DNA of 64,000 nt from Loktanella sp. D2R18 (GCF_003318235.1 NZ_QOCG01000030.1:413389-477388), one strand, 5' to 3'; shown: positions 8,109 through 17,360, counted from the stretch's first letter. Notes: generated by a model not told the origin, from the sequence alone. Program-made: numbers and translations.

Positions 8109-9161
8109 TTACTTTGGTGTTCTAGAGGGAGAGAATTGAATCAGGCTCAGGATTTCGAATAACATTTGCGCGCCATTCTGGGCCGTGTTTGTTGTTGGGT
8201 CATAAGCGGGCGCAACTTCGACAACATCACCGCCGACAAGGTTCACGCCCTTCATGCCGCGGATCAGTTTGAAAGCCTCGCGCGTGGTTAGCCCACCGAC
8301 CTCTGGCGTACCAGTTCCGGGCGCATAGGCTGGATCGAGGCTATCAATATCAAAGGAAAAGTAAGTAGGGCCATCTCCGACAACTTCGCGTGCCTTCGCG
8401 ATGATGTCAGGCAGGTTTGCATCGGTGATGCTTGCGGCCTCGATCACGGTCATCCCTGACATCTCGGAAAATTCCCAGATGTATTTTGCGGCCCCTCGAA
8501 TGCCGATCTGGATCGTGCGCTCGGGGTCAAGCAACCCGTCAAGCACCGCATTGCGGAAAGGGCCGCCATGGTGAAACTTCTCGCCTTCATAAGACCCACC
8601 AGTATCGCAATGGGCATCGATGTGGATCATCCCGACAGGGCCATCTTTTGCGACAGCTTTTAGAATTGGGTGACTGATGGAATGATCACCACCAACACCT
8701 AATGGGATCACATCATGCGCTACGATTTTGGTGACAAATTCTTCGATGTCAGCATGGCTTTGCGTGAGGTCAAACCGGCTCTGCATCGGCACATCGCCAA
8801 TGTCTGCAACAGACATTTCGTGAACCGGAGCGCATTCGAGCGCGTCGTTGTAGGGACCAACGCGCTCGATACTTCGCAAAGCCCGTGGTCCAAACCGCGA
8901 CCCGTTGCGATTGGTCACGCCAAGGTCCATCGGCACCCCATAAAGCGCAACATCCAAAGCGGAAATCTCAACACCCGAATTAAAGGGAATATGCGGCGCA
9001 TCCAGTAATGTCGGCATACCGGCATATGGGGCAGGCCGACGCCCACCCTCAGAAAAGATTTTCGCGGCTATCCTTTGCGCCTTTGGATCGTGCAAGTCGC
9101 CGCCCGTTGTGTCCTCGAATTTCCGTTGCAAACGGGCGAGTTTTTCCGCCGTCCAAGCCAT
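8109..9161 (-). CDS. Agmatinase/ureohydrolase family enzyme
   Basis: A 350-residue binuclear-metal ureohydrolase. All metal ligands are visible: His160 (GGDH), Asp182, His184 and Asp186 (HIDAHCD), Asp271 and Asp273 (SFDIDSLDP). The family hydrolyses guanidino groups to urea plus an amine. Members include agmatinase, guanidinobutyrase, guanidinopropionase and guanidine hydrolase, which differ in specificity loops I cannot resolve by eye. The N-terminal extension of about 65 residues is longer than in E. coli SpeB. It heads a unit with RidA and OCD-like genes and is divergent from a LysR regulator. Confidence 0.88.
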   Translation of the reverse strand: MAWTAEKLARLQRKFEDTTGGDLHDPKAQRIAAKIFSEGGRRPAPYAGMPTLLDAPHIPFNSGVEISALDVALYGVPMDLGVTNRNGSRFGPRALRSIERVGPYNDALECAPVHEMSVADIGDVPMQSRFDLTQSHADIEEFVTKIVAHDVIPLGVGGDHSISHPILKAVAKDGPVGMIHIDAHCDTGGSYEGEKFHHGGPFRNAVLDGLLDPERTIQIGIRGAAKYIWEFSEMSGMTVIEAASITDANLPDIIAKAREVVGDGPTYFSFDIDSLDPAYAPGTGTPEVGGLTTREAFKLIRGMKGVNLVGGDVVEVAPAYDPTTNTAQNGAQMLFEILSLIQFSPSRTPK

Positions 9162-9278
9162 ACAAATCTCCCAATTAATCGCTCATGCTTAGCGCAGCCT
9201 GAGTGGTGAGTTAAATTTGAACATTTGGAAGTTTTGTTTCATAGTTATGCAACTTGAATTACTCATGGATTTTCTCGT

Positions 9279-10193
9279 ATGCCTCGACCCAAGAAAGCTT
9301 TTTCCGGCACGATCAATGACGTGGATTTACGTTTGATGCGTGTGTTTAAAACCGTGATTGAATGTGGTGGCTTGTCCGCTGCGCAGACCGAGTTGGGCGT
9401 TGGTCGATCCACGATTTCTCGGCAAATTTCGGATCTTGAGATTAGACTTGGGCTGCGTCTGTGTCATCGCGGGCGCAGTGGGTTCTACCTGACGCAGCAA
9501 GGTCAGCAGGCTTATGATTTCATTGACCACTTTTTAAAACAGAGCGAAGACTTTACATCGCGCATTGCCAGTATCAGCAACAAGTTGGTTGGAAAAATCG
9601 AAATCGGCATGATCGATTTTACGATAAGCGACGTGAAGAATCCGCTCGTATCCGCCATTCGTAGCCTTCAAGCTATGTCCCCAGATGTGTCGGTCACTAT
9701 GATGACGGGATCGCCGAACGAGGTAGAGCGCGGCGTGATTGACGGCAAATTACACGTGGGGATCGTCCCCGATTACCAACGCCACCCAAGCCTTAATTAT
9801 ATGACGCTTTACGATGAACGCGTTGGGCTGTTTTGTGGTGGGAATCACCCACTGGTCGATGATTTACTTAACGGAGTTACATTGTCGGACAGGGACGTTT
9901 GTAAGCACAAGCTGGTTCATCGTGGATATTTTGAAGGCGAGCGTTTGCGCAAAAGAAAGCAAATCTTTCCGGTTGGCAGTACGGTCTACCAGACCGAAGC
10001 GGTACTTTCCCTTGTGCGAAGCGGTGTTTACTTGGGCTACTTCCCGTCTCATTGCCAAGACTTAATTCGTGATGAGTTCTATGAAATTCTGCCTGATGTT
10101 TTTGGCTATTCCACTCCGATCTGTGCCGTTTGGCGCACTGATCGAAATCAATCCGCGATCTTGCAGGACTTTCTCGATCTTTTGAAACCATAG
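9279..10193 (+). CDS. LysR-family transcriptional regulator
   Basis: A 304-residue regulator with an N-terminal winged helix-turn-helix (around residues 15-75; LSAAQTELGVGRSTISRQISDLEIRLG) and a LysR effector-binding domain after about residue 95. It is divergently placed 117 bases from the agmatinase-family gene, the classical arrangement for a LysR regulator acting on its neighbour. Its inducer is unknown. A guanidino compound or a breakdown product is the natural guess. The ATG at 9279 gives the expected short basic lead before the HTH. Confidence 0.87.
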   Translation: MPRPKKAFSGTINDVDLRLMRVFKTVIECGGLSAAQTELGVGRSTISRQISDLEIRLGLRLCHRGRSGFYLTQQGQQAYDFIDHFLKQSEDFTSRIASISNKLVGKIEIGMIDFTISDVKNPLVSAIRSLQAMSPDVSVTMMTGSPNEVERGVIDGKLHVGIVPDYQRHPSLNYMTLYDERVGLFCGGNHPLVDDLLNGVTLSDRDVCKHKLVHRGYFEGERLRKRKQIFPVGSTVYQTEAVLSLVRSGVYLGYFPSHCQDLIRDEFYEILPDVFGYSTPICAVWRTDRNQSAILQDFLDLLKP

Positions 10194-10842
10194 GCTTTCT
10201 CCAAGTTGCCGCCTGATGAGATGCGTCCTAGTAGCACTGTTTAAACGTAAGAGAGACGGCGTGCGCGGTAAATTCCGCACTTTGATACTTGGCTATCATT
10301 CCTTTGCTGCAAATTATCCGAATGACTGGTTTTCACGCCGCGTTGCGACAACAGAATTTTAGCGGTTGCAGCATAAGCAACGCTGCGAGCGCGCGCAGCA
10401 CAAAATCAATGGGGCCGGTGTGGGCTCAAACCTGCCGTTAGCTGCAATTGGAAATTGAACAAACTGGATCGTCGCCCTGAAGGTCTGCTTTCTTTGAATT
10501 GTCCAATCTGGTTTGCTGCCGCAGCGAAAGTCAGGTTTCCGCCCTTGAGGTCGATCGACGCGAACGGCCCACTGCAGCCGTCCGTCTCATCGATTGGCGC
10601 TGCGCTGCAGCTTCCCCAAAGCAGACCTTGGTCGGTCGTGCGGCATTCCCTACCGCCCAATGCCGTGGAACGAGACCCTTCGGCAAACGGTCTTTTTAGG
10701 CGCCGAACAACCCATCGCCGAACTTGCACAATAAGCCGGCCACTGGCCTTAAGCACTTATCGCTGATGGCAAACATATTTGCGGACTGACCCGTAGCGAC
10801 AATGGTGCCCGCGCGCCCTTTTGTCGTGGAGGCAATGAGTTA
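10194..10842. other. Gene-poor, apparently decayed region between two LysR genes
   Basis: About 650 bases without a convincing gene. Short frames on both strands between 10406 and 10766 have no domains, no ribosome-binding sites and odd Cys/Arg/Ser-rich composition. It resembles the degenerate DNA at 17.0-17.3 kb and 18.4-18.8 kb. No IS ends or hairpins were recognised. Confidence 0.4.
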
Positions 10843-11769
10843 TCAATTTGGGAGATTGTCCGAATTGTTGTCCGAAACTTTCAGATCAGAGAATGCTTTG
10901 AGAAATCTTTGGGTTTCATCTGTCATATGCCGCGCTTGCGGCCACGCTAACCAATATCCACCCAAACCGCTGTAAGAGGGTTGCTGAAGTCGAGCGAGGC
11001 GGCCTTCCGCGATTTCCCTCTCAAATAGAGGAAGCGATCCGAGGGATACGCCGTGGCCGGCAAGCGCGCGGCCGATTGATTGCGAATAGCTTGAGCAATG
11101 TGTCCGTGCTAGGCTTTCGGGTAGGGCTACCTGCAGCCGTTCTGACCAAACCTCCCAGTCGATCCATTCCGGTGATAGGCGATCATAAACCAAAAGCGGG
11201 GCTTGTGCGTCGGCCAACATCGCAGACCCCGCCAACCGTTGCGCAATTTTTGGTGTGGCCAGCGGCACGAGTTCTTCAGTGAGTATCTTCGTCGCGTTCC
11301 AACCCGGAAATGTGCCGTCGCCATAGACGATGGCAAGATCGTTATCGTCTGAAAACAGGTTGGTGAGATCATCACTGAGGGTCAGATTAAACATGCAGGC
11401 ATCTTCGCTGAGCGCAAAGTCTCGCAATCGGGGCTGAAGCCAAAACATGCCAACGGCTGTCATGGAGGCGATACGCACGATTGGGTTCGCCGGGTTGGCA
11501 ACTTCGGCGATAGATTGATCAATGAACTCAAGCGCCATGGACATACGATCACCCAAGCGGCGCGCGGCTAATGTTGGCACCAGTTTCGGTTTCCGCCTGT
11601 GGAATAGCTGCACACCTAGCCATCCCTCTAACTGGGCGATCCGTTTGCTGACGGCCGCTTGGCTCACGAGCAGTTCATCGGCGGCTTCCGTAAAGCTGCC
11701 ATGCCGCAAGACGCACTCTAGAAAAATAAAGGTGTCGAGTGGCGGAAGGCGGTTTCGATATTTCTTCAT
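10843..11769 (-). CDS. LysR-family regulator (GcvA-like)
   Basis: A 308-residue LysR protein. The PPLDTFIFLECVLRHGSFTEAADELLVSQAAVSKRI region is a GcvA-type HTH (around residues 9-45), followed by a LysR substrate domain. It is divergent from the DddP-like gene, with 100 bases between starts that contain nested inverted repeats. It probably controls that gene and the betaine-type importer, perhaps in response to a betaine or sulfonium compound. The inducer is inference only. Confidence 0.87.
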   Translation of the reverse strand: MKKYRNRLPPLDTFIFLECVLRHGSFTEAADELLVSQAAVSKRIAQLEGWLGVQLFHRRKPKLVPTLAARRLGDRMSMALEFIDQSIAEVANPANPIVRIASMTAVGMFWLQPRLRDFALSEDACMFNLTLSDDLTNLFSDDNDLAIVYGDGTFPGWNATKILTEELVPLATPKIAQRLAGSAMLADAQAPLLVYDRLSPEWIDWEVWSERLQVALPESLARTHCSSYSQSIGRALAGHGVSLGSLPLFEREIAEGRLARLQQPSYSGLGGYWLAWPQARHMTDETQRFLKAFSDLKVSDNNSDNLPN

Positions 11770-11812
11770 AACTCTAGGTTATCTAAATTCATGAAAATTA
11801 CCAGAGTTTGAT

Positions 11813-11845
11813 AGTTTTGTTAGGGCTACTAACCTCACCAAAACT
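11813..11845. promoter_or_regulatory. Nested inverted repeats in the LysR/DddP-like divergent promoter
   Basis: AGTTTTG (11813-11819) pairs with CAAAACT (11839-11845). Inside it GTTAG (11819-11823) pairs with CTAAC (11829-11833). The position, 25-57 bases before the DddP-like start, suits a LysR recognition site overlapping a promoter. The two half-site pairs are not concentric, so the exact operator is uncertain. Confidence 0.4.
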
Positions 11846-11869
11846 CACAACCACTATCAGGAGCCTAAA

Positions 11870-13126
11870 ATGGCTGAATTTGATTGGCATGCCGAACGAA
11901 GTGATCTTGCGGGGCTCGCGCTACTTGATCGTGCACCTGAAAATGAAGGCATAGATCTGGTCGCAGTGCGTGCTTGGCGCCAAGGTCAGGTGCGCCGTGA
12001 GATGGCTGCACGCAACATTGATGCGGTCATATTGATGGACCCGATCAATATCCGTTACGCGACCGGGGCCCGCAACATGCAAGTCTTTTCAATGCGCAAT
12101 GGCCCGTCGCGTTACCTTGTTATGACCGCTGATCGCACGATTATCTATGAATTTACCGGCGCGTTGCATCTGCCCGAAGGCCTAGAGACGATCGACGAAA
12201 TTCGCCCCGCTGTGACCGCCAGCTTTGTAGCCGCAGGGCCCGATATTGTTGCGCGTGAACAAAAGTGGGCCAAGGACATGGCAGCCACGTTGCGCGAACT
12301 TTGCGGTACAAACCCCCGGGTTGGTGTGGAACGCATGAATGCCGGCACAGCAATGGCGATGGCTGATCATGGTATCCACCTTGTGGATGCGCAAGAACCT
12401 GTTGAAATGGCGCGCGCGATCAAATCCGCGGAAGAAATGAAGTGCATCAACGCATCACTGCGCGCGACGGAACGCGGTGTTGGCGAACTGCGAGACGCGC
12501 TTAAACCCGGTATGACAGAGGCCGAATTATGGGCGGTTTTGCATCACTCGATCATCGCGCAGAACGGTGATTACGTGGAAACCCGGTTACTTAACTCTGG
12601 CGACCGAACGAACCCTTGGTTTCAAGAAACCAGCTCTAATCTCATCCAGGCAAACGACCTTGTTGCACTTGATACTGATGTGGTTGGTTGCCACGGCTAC
12701 TACTCTGATTTCTCACGTACATTCCATGCAGGCCCTGAAAAACCGACAGATAAACAACGCGATCTGTACAAAGTTGCTTACGAGCAAGTGCATCACAACA
12801 TGGGTATCTTGCGTCCGGGGATGTCGTTTCGTGACTACGCGGATGCCGCATGGGATATCCCCGAGAAATACTACGCCAACCGGTACTATCTTAGCGCCCA
12901 TGGCTGCGGGATGACGGGCGAATATCCGTACCTGTATCATAACGGCGATTTTCCAGATGCCGGATACGACGGTGAAATCCTTCCCGGCATGACGCTTTGT
13001 GTCGAAAGCTATACCGGTGAAGATGGCGGGCGCGAAGGTGTCAAACTCGAACAGCAGGTGCTGATCACTGAAACCGGGGTTGAGTTGCTCTCTCGCTTTC
13101 CGTTTGAAGAGGAACTTCTCAAATAA
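11870..13126 (+). CDS. DddP-like M24-family metalloenzyme (candidate DMSP lyase relative)
   Basis: A 418-residue pita-bread (creatinase/aminopeptidase P) fold protein. Candidate metal ligands are Asp268, Asp270, Asp280, His344, Glu379 and Glu394. From memory, the di-iron ligands of Ruegeria DddP are D295, D297, D307, H371, E406 and E421, so every spacing is identical with a constant offset of 27. The C-terminal KLE.QVLITETG stretch also agrees. DddP cleaves dimethylsulfoniopropionate to DMS and acrylate. Many M24 relatives act on other substrates. The gene has AGGAG 7 bases before ATG and is followed by a betaine-type ABC importer, which fits uptake and breakdown of a betaine or DMSP-like compound. 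Activity not proven by sequence. Confidence 0.72.
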   Translation: MAEFDWHAERSDLAGLALLDRAPENEGIDLVAVRAWRQGQVRREMAARNIDAVILMDPINIRYATGARNMQVFSMRNGPSRYLVMTADRTIIYEFTGALHLPEGLETIDEIRPAVTASFVAAGPDIVAREQKWAKDMAATLRELCGTNPRVGVERMNAGTAMAMADHGIHLVDAQEPVEMARAIKSAEEMKCINASLRATERGVGELRDALKPGMTEAELWAVLHHSIIAQNGDYVETRLLNSGDRTNPWFQETSSNLIQANDLVALDTDVVGCHGYYSDFSRTFHAGPEKPTDKQRDLYKVAYEQVHHNMGILRPGMSFRDYADAAWDIPEKYYANRYYLSAHGCGMTGEYPYLYHNGDFPDAGYDGEILPGMTLCVESYTGEDGGREGVKLEQQVLITETGVELLSRFPFEEELLK

Positions 13127-13243
13127 AGCGCAATGCAAGCTGACGTATGCCTGAGGGGATTTCCGCTTTTGCGCCATGTCATTTGCAGCGCTGCACAACA
13201 CGCAAATTCATGTCTTTCAACAATAACACAGGGAAAAATATCA

Positions 13244-14215
13244 ATGAAAAAACTACTTATAGCCGCCGCCGCCACAATGGTTGCTGCCCCCGCCTTTGCC
13301 CAAGACGCAGACAGCTGTGGTGCAGTCACGATTACTGAAATGAACTGGGCGTCAGCGTCTGTTGTGACCAATGTTGCGAACTTTATCATGGAGCAAGGAT
13401 ACGGCTGCGACGTGTCAATCGTGCCATCTGACACGGTTCCAGCGGTGACATCTGTTGCTGAAAACGGCGAACCCGATATCGTGACCGAATTGTGGGTTAA
13501 CGGCACAGGGACAGCTTACGCGCGTCTTAAAGAGGAAGGCCTGATCCAAGAGCTCGGCGCTGTGATCGATCCCGGCGGTGTCGATGCGTGGTGGATCCCC
13601 GGCTATCTTGTCGAAGCACACCCCGAGCTTGCGACCATCGATGGTATCCTTGCGAACCCTGAATTGGTCGGCGGACGGTTCCACAACTGCCCCGAAGGTT
13701 GGGGTTGCCGCGTCTTTAATGACAACCTGCTGCCAGCTTTCGGTGTCGAGGAAGCCGGTATCGAAATTTTCAATCATGGCTCTGGCGAAACGCTTGCCAC
13801 GTCAATCGCGGCAGCATTTGAAGATAACGCGCCATGGTTCGGCTATTACTGGGCACCGACAGCGGTTATCGGTCGCTACGACCTCGTTCAGGTTGATATG
13901 GGCGAATATGATGAAGCTGCTTTTAAAGCGGCGCGTGACGTTGATTCCACCGATGTTGGTCGCAGCTCTTTCCCGCCATCACCCGTGGTCACGGCCGTCA
14001 CAACCGACTTCGTTGAAGAGCATCCAGAGTTGGGCGAATTCCTGGCCAACATGACCATTGAGACTGATACGATGAACAAGGTCTTGAGCTGGATGAACGA
14101 CAATTCCGCAACGGGCGAAGAAGCCGCTGTCTACTTCTTGTCCACCTATCAGGACGTTTGGTCTGGTTGGATCAACGACGATGCACGCGAAAATCTGAGC
14201 GCACTTCTGAAATAA
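13244..14215 (+). CDS. Betaine/choline-type ABC importer, solute-binding protein (OpuAC/ProX-like)
   Basis: A 323-residue periplasmic binding protein with a clear Sec signal (KKLLIAAAATMVAAPAFAQ, cleaved near residue 20) and an OpuAC-type domain. Trp-rich segments (VDAWWIPG, NCPEGWGC, APWFGYYWAP) could supply the aromatic cage that binds quaternary amines or sulfonium compounds. The start at 13244 is chosen because it gives the signal peptide. The longer frame from 13133 adds nothing plausible. The gene is first of an X-W-V set behind the DddP-like gene, and is followed by a stem-loop that may set its expression above the permease. Confidence 0.88.
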   Translation: MKKLLIAAAATMVAAPAFAQDADSCGAVTITEMNWASASVVTNVANFIMEQGYGCDVSIVPSDTVPAVTSVAENGEPDIVTELWVNGTGTAYARLKEEGLIQELGAVIDPGGVDAWWIPGYLVEAHPELATIDGILANPELVGGRFHNCPEGWGCRVFNDNLLPAFGVEEAGIEIFNHGSGETLATSIAAAFEDNAPWFGYYWAPTAVIGRYDLVQVDMGEYDEAAFKAARDVDSTDVGRSSFPPSPVVTAVTTDFVEEHPELGEFLANMTIETDTMNKVLSWMNDNSATGEEAAVYFLSTYQDVWSGWINDDARENLSALLK

Positions 14216-14235
14216 AAACCGCGCTACAACTCAGA

Positions 14236-14257
14236 CGGTCCCTTATTTTAGGGGCCG
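14236..14257 (+). terminator. Stem-loop between binding-protein and permease genes
   Basis: CGGTCCC (14236-14242) pairs with GGGGCCG (14251-14257), 7 pairs including one G-U, with an 8-base A/T loop. No U-run follows, so it is more likely an mRNA 3'-end stabiliser or partial attenuator than a full terminator. Confidence 0.45.
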
Positions 14258-14344
14258 CCTATTCGCGCGAAAGGCGATGAAGCCGATGCGCAGTTTCGCA
14301 AGACACCCAAAATGGTGCAGCGATCAGAACAGGGGACACGACCA

Positions 14345-15382
14345 ATGGCCAACTTCGATTGGATCTTTAACACACTCGGTTTGCGTGAATGGTGCGATGG
14401 AGACGGCGGAGGCGGTAACGCCCCGTTGTCTATGGCCGATTTGTTGGCGAAAGCGAGCGGTGAGGCCCCCGAAACATCACTTTGGAATACACCGTTTCCG
14501 TCGATGGACGTTCTCAATGACGCCTGCAGCGTTTTTCCCCAATCGCGATCTGTCGCTCTTGGTCTGGAAAACGGGTTTCTCGGAATTAAAGATTCGCTTT
14601 CGGCCGTGCTTGACCCGATCACACAACCGCTGAGCTGGGCATTGCACAACGCGTTGTGGTTTTTTGAAACGACGCCGTGGTGGATCATGATACCGCTGTT
14701 GACCCTATTGGCGCTGCTTGTCAGCCGGTCCTGGCTTCTTGCTGCCTTCGTTGGTGGTTCTTTTGTCGGTCTCGCTTTCATTGACTATTACGATTACACG
14801 ATGCAAACGCTGGCAATTATTTTTGTCTGTACCCTGATCTGTATTCTTCTTGGGGTGCCGATAGGCATCGCGATGTCTCGATCGGACAGGTTTCAGAATG
14901 GCATGATACCCGTGTTGGACATGCTGCAAACCTTGCCGCCGTTTGTCTATCTTATCCCATTGATCTTCTTGTTCTCAGTCACCGAACCAAAGCTGTACGG
15001 TATTGCGATTATTCTTTACGCAATTGTACCCGTGGTCCGGTTAACCAATCTCGGTATCCGCTTGGTCGATGAAGAGGTTATCGAAGCGGCGGATGCCTTT
15101 GGCATGACCAAACGGCAAAAGCTTTATGGCGTTCAAATTCCGCTCGCGTTGCCCAACATTATGGCTGGTGTGAACCAAACCATCATGATGTCGCTCGCGA
15201 TGGTTGTCATTGCCAGCCTTGTCTCGGCCCCGGGTCTTGGTGTTCTCGTCCTGCGCGGCATCCGTAATCTTGAGCTTGGCGTCGGTCTGCTATCCGGTCT
15301 TGGCATCGTTCTGCTGGCCATCATCCTCGACCGCTTGACCAAAGCTGCACTTGCCCGCGTCAATGCCGCTCAAAAATCTTGA
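14345..15382 (+). CDS. Betaine-type ABC importer permease (ProW-like)
   Basis: A 345-residue permease. A hydrophilic N-terminal segment of about 100 residues is followed by around seven membrane spans. The conserved loop EAADAFGMTKRQKLYGVQIPLALP contacts the ATPase, and SLAMVVIASLVSAPGLG is typical of ProW/OpuAB. The ATG at 14345 is preferred because AGGGGAC precedes it, although an in-frame ATG exists at 14312. It ends just before the ATPase gene. The extended N-terminus is shared with ProW-type glycine betaine permeases. Confidence 0.88.
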   Translation: MANFDWIFNTLGLREWCDGDGGGGNAPLSMADLLAKASGEAPETSLWNTPFPSMDVLNDACSVFPQSRSVALGLENGFLGIKDSLSAVLDPITQPLSWALHNALWFFETTPWWIMIPLLTLLALLVSRSWLLAAFVGGSFVGLAFIDYYDYTMQTLAIIFVCTLICILLGVPIGIAMSRSDRFQNGMIPVLDMLQTLPPFVYLIPLIFLFSVTEPKLYGIAIILYAIVPVVRLTNLGIRLVDEEVIEAADAFGMTKRQKLYGVQIPLALPNIMAGVNQTIMMSLAMVVIASLVSAPGLGVLVLRGIRNLELGVGLLSGLGIVLLAIILDRLTKAALARVNAAQKS

Positions 15383-15394
15383 ATGGAACACGCA

Positions 15395-16450
15395 ATGACC
15401 GAACCGAAGATATCGATCCGTAATCTATACAAGGTTTTTGGCCCCCGCCCACAAGACGTCCTGAGTAAAGTCAAAGATGGCATGGGCAAAACCGAACTGC
15501 TCAAAGACCATGGTCATGCCCTTGGTCTGAACAATATCAACGTCGATATGGCACCCGGTGAAATCACTGTCATCATGGGTTTGTCAGGCTCCGGCAAGTC
15601 GACACTTATTCGCCACCTGAACCGTCTGATCGAACCGACCAGCGGTGAGGTTATTGTCAGTGGCGAAGACATTTTGACCTATAACGCGGCGCAACTGCGC
15701 GACATGCGACGCAAATGTATGTCGATGGTGTTCCAGAAATTCGCGCTCCTTCCGCACCGGACCGTGCTGGAAAATGCCGCGACAGCGCTGATCATCGACG
15801 GGCTTCCGCAAGCTGAATGGGAACCCGAAGCGACCCGTTGGTTGGAACGCGTGGGCCTGTCCGGACAGGGCGGGCAGTATCCACATCAGTTATCTGGCGG
15901 AATGCAGCAACGGGTCGGGATCGCGCGTGCACTGACCTCGAACTCAGACATTATGCTGATGGACGAGGCGTTTTCGGCGCTTGACCCTCTTATCCGCACG
16001 GACATGCAAGATCTGCTGCTTGAGCTGCAAAAAGAGCTCAATAAAACGATTGTATTCATTACGCATGACTTGGATGAAGCGTTGAAACTTGCAGATCACT
16101 TGGTCATCTTGAAAGACGGGCAAGTCATCCAACAAGGCGAGCCTCAGCATATTCTGATCAATCCAAATGATCCCTATATCATGGACTTCATCGCAGATAT
16201 TAACCGCGCCCGCGTTTTGCGTGCAGGTACAGTAATGACAAAAGGCGGGGATACCACGGGGCTTAGCCACGAAGCCGATGCATCCGCTACGCTAGAGGAT
16301 CTCATCGCCGCGTCGGACGGTAATACCAATGTCACATTCATCGTCACCAGCCACGGCGAAAATGTCGGGACGCTTTCGATGACAGATGTTGTTAAATCGC
16401 TCGTACCAGCGCACACAGAGGTGGTCGCGGATTTTCGGACCAGTCGTTAA
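15395..16450 (+). CDS. Betaine-type ABC importer ATPase (ProV-like)
   Basis: ATPase of the quaternary-amine importer class, 351 residues. Walker A is GLSGSGKST (62-70), the signature is LSGGMQQRVGIARAL and Walker B is followed by DEAFSALD. The N-terminal element VFGPRPQDVL and the later C-terminal CBS-like half domain (VTFIVTSHGENVG) are family features. Another ATG at 15383 abuts the permease stop. The ATG at 15395 has a better-placed GGA. The stop codon overlaps the left inverted repeat of an IS3 relic, so the extreme C-terminus may have been altered by that insertion. Confidence 0.88.
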   Translation: MTEPKISIRNLYKVFGPRPQDVLSKVKDGMGKTELLKDHGHALGLNNINVDMAPGEITVIMGLSGSGKSTLIRHLNRLIEPTSGEVIVSGEDILTYNAAQLRDMRRKCMSMVFQKFALLPHRTVLENAATALIIDGLPQAEWEPEATRWLERVGLSGQGGQYPHQLSGGMQQRVGIARALTSNSDIMLMDEAFSALDPLIRTDMQDLLLELQKELNKTIVFITHDLDEALKLADHLVILKDGQVIQQGEPQHILINPNDPYIMDFIADINRARVLRAGTVMTKGGDTTGLSHEADASATLEDLIAASDGNTNVTFIVTSHGENVGTLSMTDVVKSLVPAHTEVVADFRTSR

Positions 16451-16738
16451 GGTGGATCGCATGACGAAAGAAGTGATCCAGAATGAAGAAACGAAAGAAC
16501 CATTCGCCGGAGTTCAAAGCCAAGGTTGCGCTTGAAACGATCCGCGAGGAGATGACGCTTGCGGAGCTATCCAAGAAGTACGGTGTTCACCCGACGCAGA
16601 TCGGAATGTGGAAGCGCGCAGCGATAGAAAACATGGCGACGGCCTTTACCCGCTGGGGTTCGGCCCCCGAGCAGATTATGCCAGCAAAACAGAACCAATG
16701 AGATTAGCAGCCTGAAATGAAACCCTGATCCACCTAAT
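16448..16738 (+). mobile_element. Internally deleted IS3-family element with both inverted ends
   Basis: TTAAGGTGGATC at 16448-16459 and GATCCACCTAA at 16727-16737 are inverted copies apart from one extra A. Between them lies only the start of an OrfA transposase. This is the structure of a MITE-like internal deletion derivative of an IS3 element. It has no OrfB and could only move with help from a full copy elsewhere. Target-site duplication was not identified with confidence. Confidence 0.5.
16483..16701 (+). pseudogene. IS3-family OrfA transposase fragment
   Basis: The first 60 residues match OrfA of IS3 elements: MKKRKNHSPEFKAKVALETI, then LAELSKKYGVHPTQIGMWKR, which is the helix-turn-helix. 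The coiled leucine-zipper part and the OrfB frame are lost. The reading frame runs out after 72 residues in sequence belonging to the element's right end. Non-functional. Confidence 0.82.
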
Positions 16739-17360
16739 CAAGGCTGCAAACTGGTCGGAAAAGCAGGACCACCTCTCATTTCGCCGATTGCATAATGAGA
16801 GGCATGCAGAAGCCTTTCTGCGAAATCGCGTGTCTTCACGGACCTCCCCAGCGGCATCTCCACTTCTTTGCAGTAAGGGGATCTGATCGCGGGGTCATTA
16901 CCACCGCTGAACACAGCCATCGACCTGTTGCGCGCCTTTTTCCAAATCTTCGATCCAGCACACGGAGCAAATTGATAGGTCCTGTTTTCTGATCGAGCGG
17001 GTGAAGAACTGCTGCTTGTTCAGTAAAGTAAGTGTTTGATTTAGAACCAGCTTATTCCGGCTGTCCTAAATGAAGTGAAACCTATTCCGGGCAAGACTGG
17101 AACCCGCCATTATGTACTCAAAATCCATCTCAGATTTTATGCCGCGGATTAAAGCCTATACGCGGTTTGCAACCGATACGGTGGGGCTCAGTTAAGGTTC
17201 GAGATGTAGGTAAGAACGGCCCGAATCCGCCGTTGGTGAAGGCTCTCGACGCCTCGCCGCAATTCCCCAGAGCGGACCTTCATGCGCACCGCAGCATTTT
17301 GGGTTAACCGAATGACAGCAACGCGGACTTTGCGGGCCACTGCACGTGCCACATGAGCAC
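16739..17360. other. Gene-poor region after the IS3 relic
   Basis: About 620 bases without a supported gene. Short frames at 16738-16992 and 17192-17377 show no domain or ribosome-binding site. The segment 17200-17340 resembles the degenerate DNA elsewhere in the window. Possibly remnants of further mobile DNA, but nothing was recognised. Confidence 0.4.

Noticed and set aside
10406..10766. Overlapping 103- and 116-codon frames in the gap between the LysR genes
   Set aside because: Complementary frames of similar length with no domain and no ribosome site; typical of decayed DNA.
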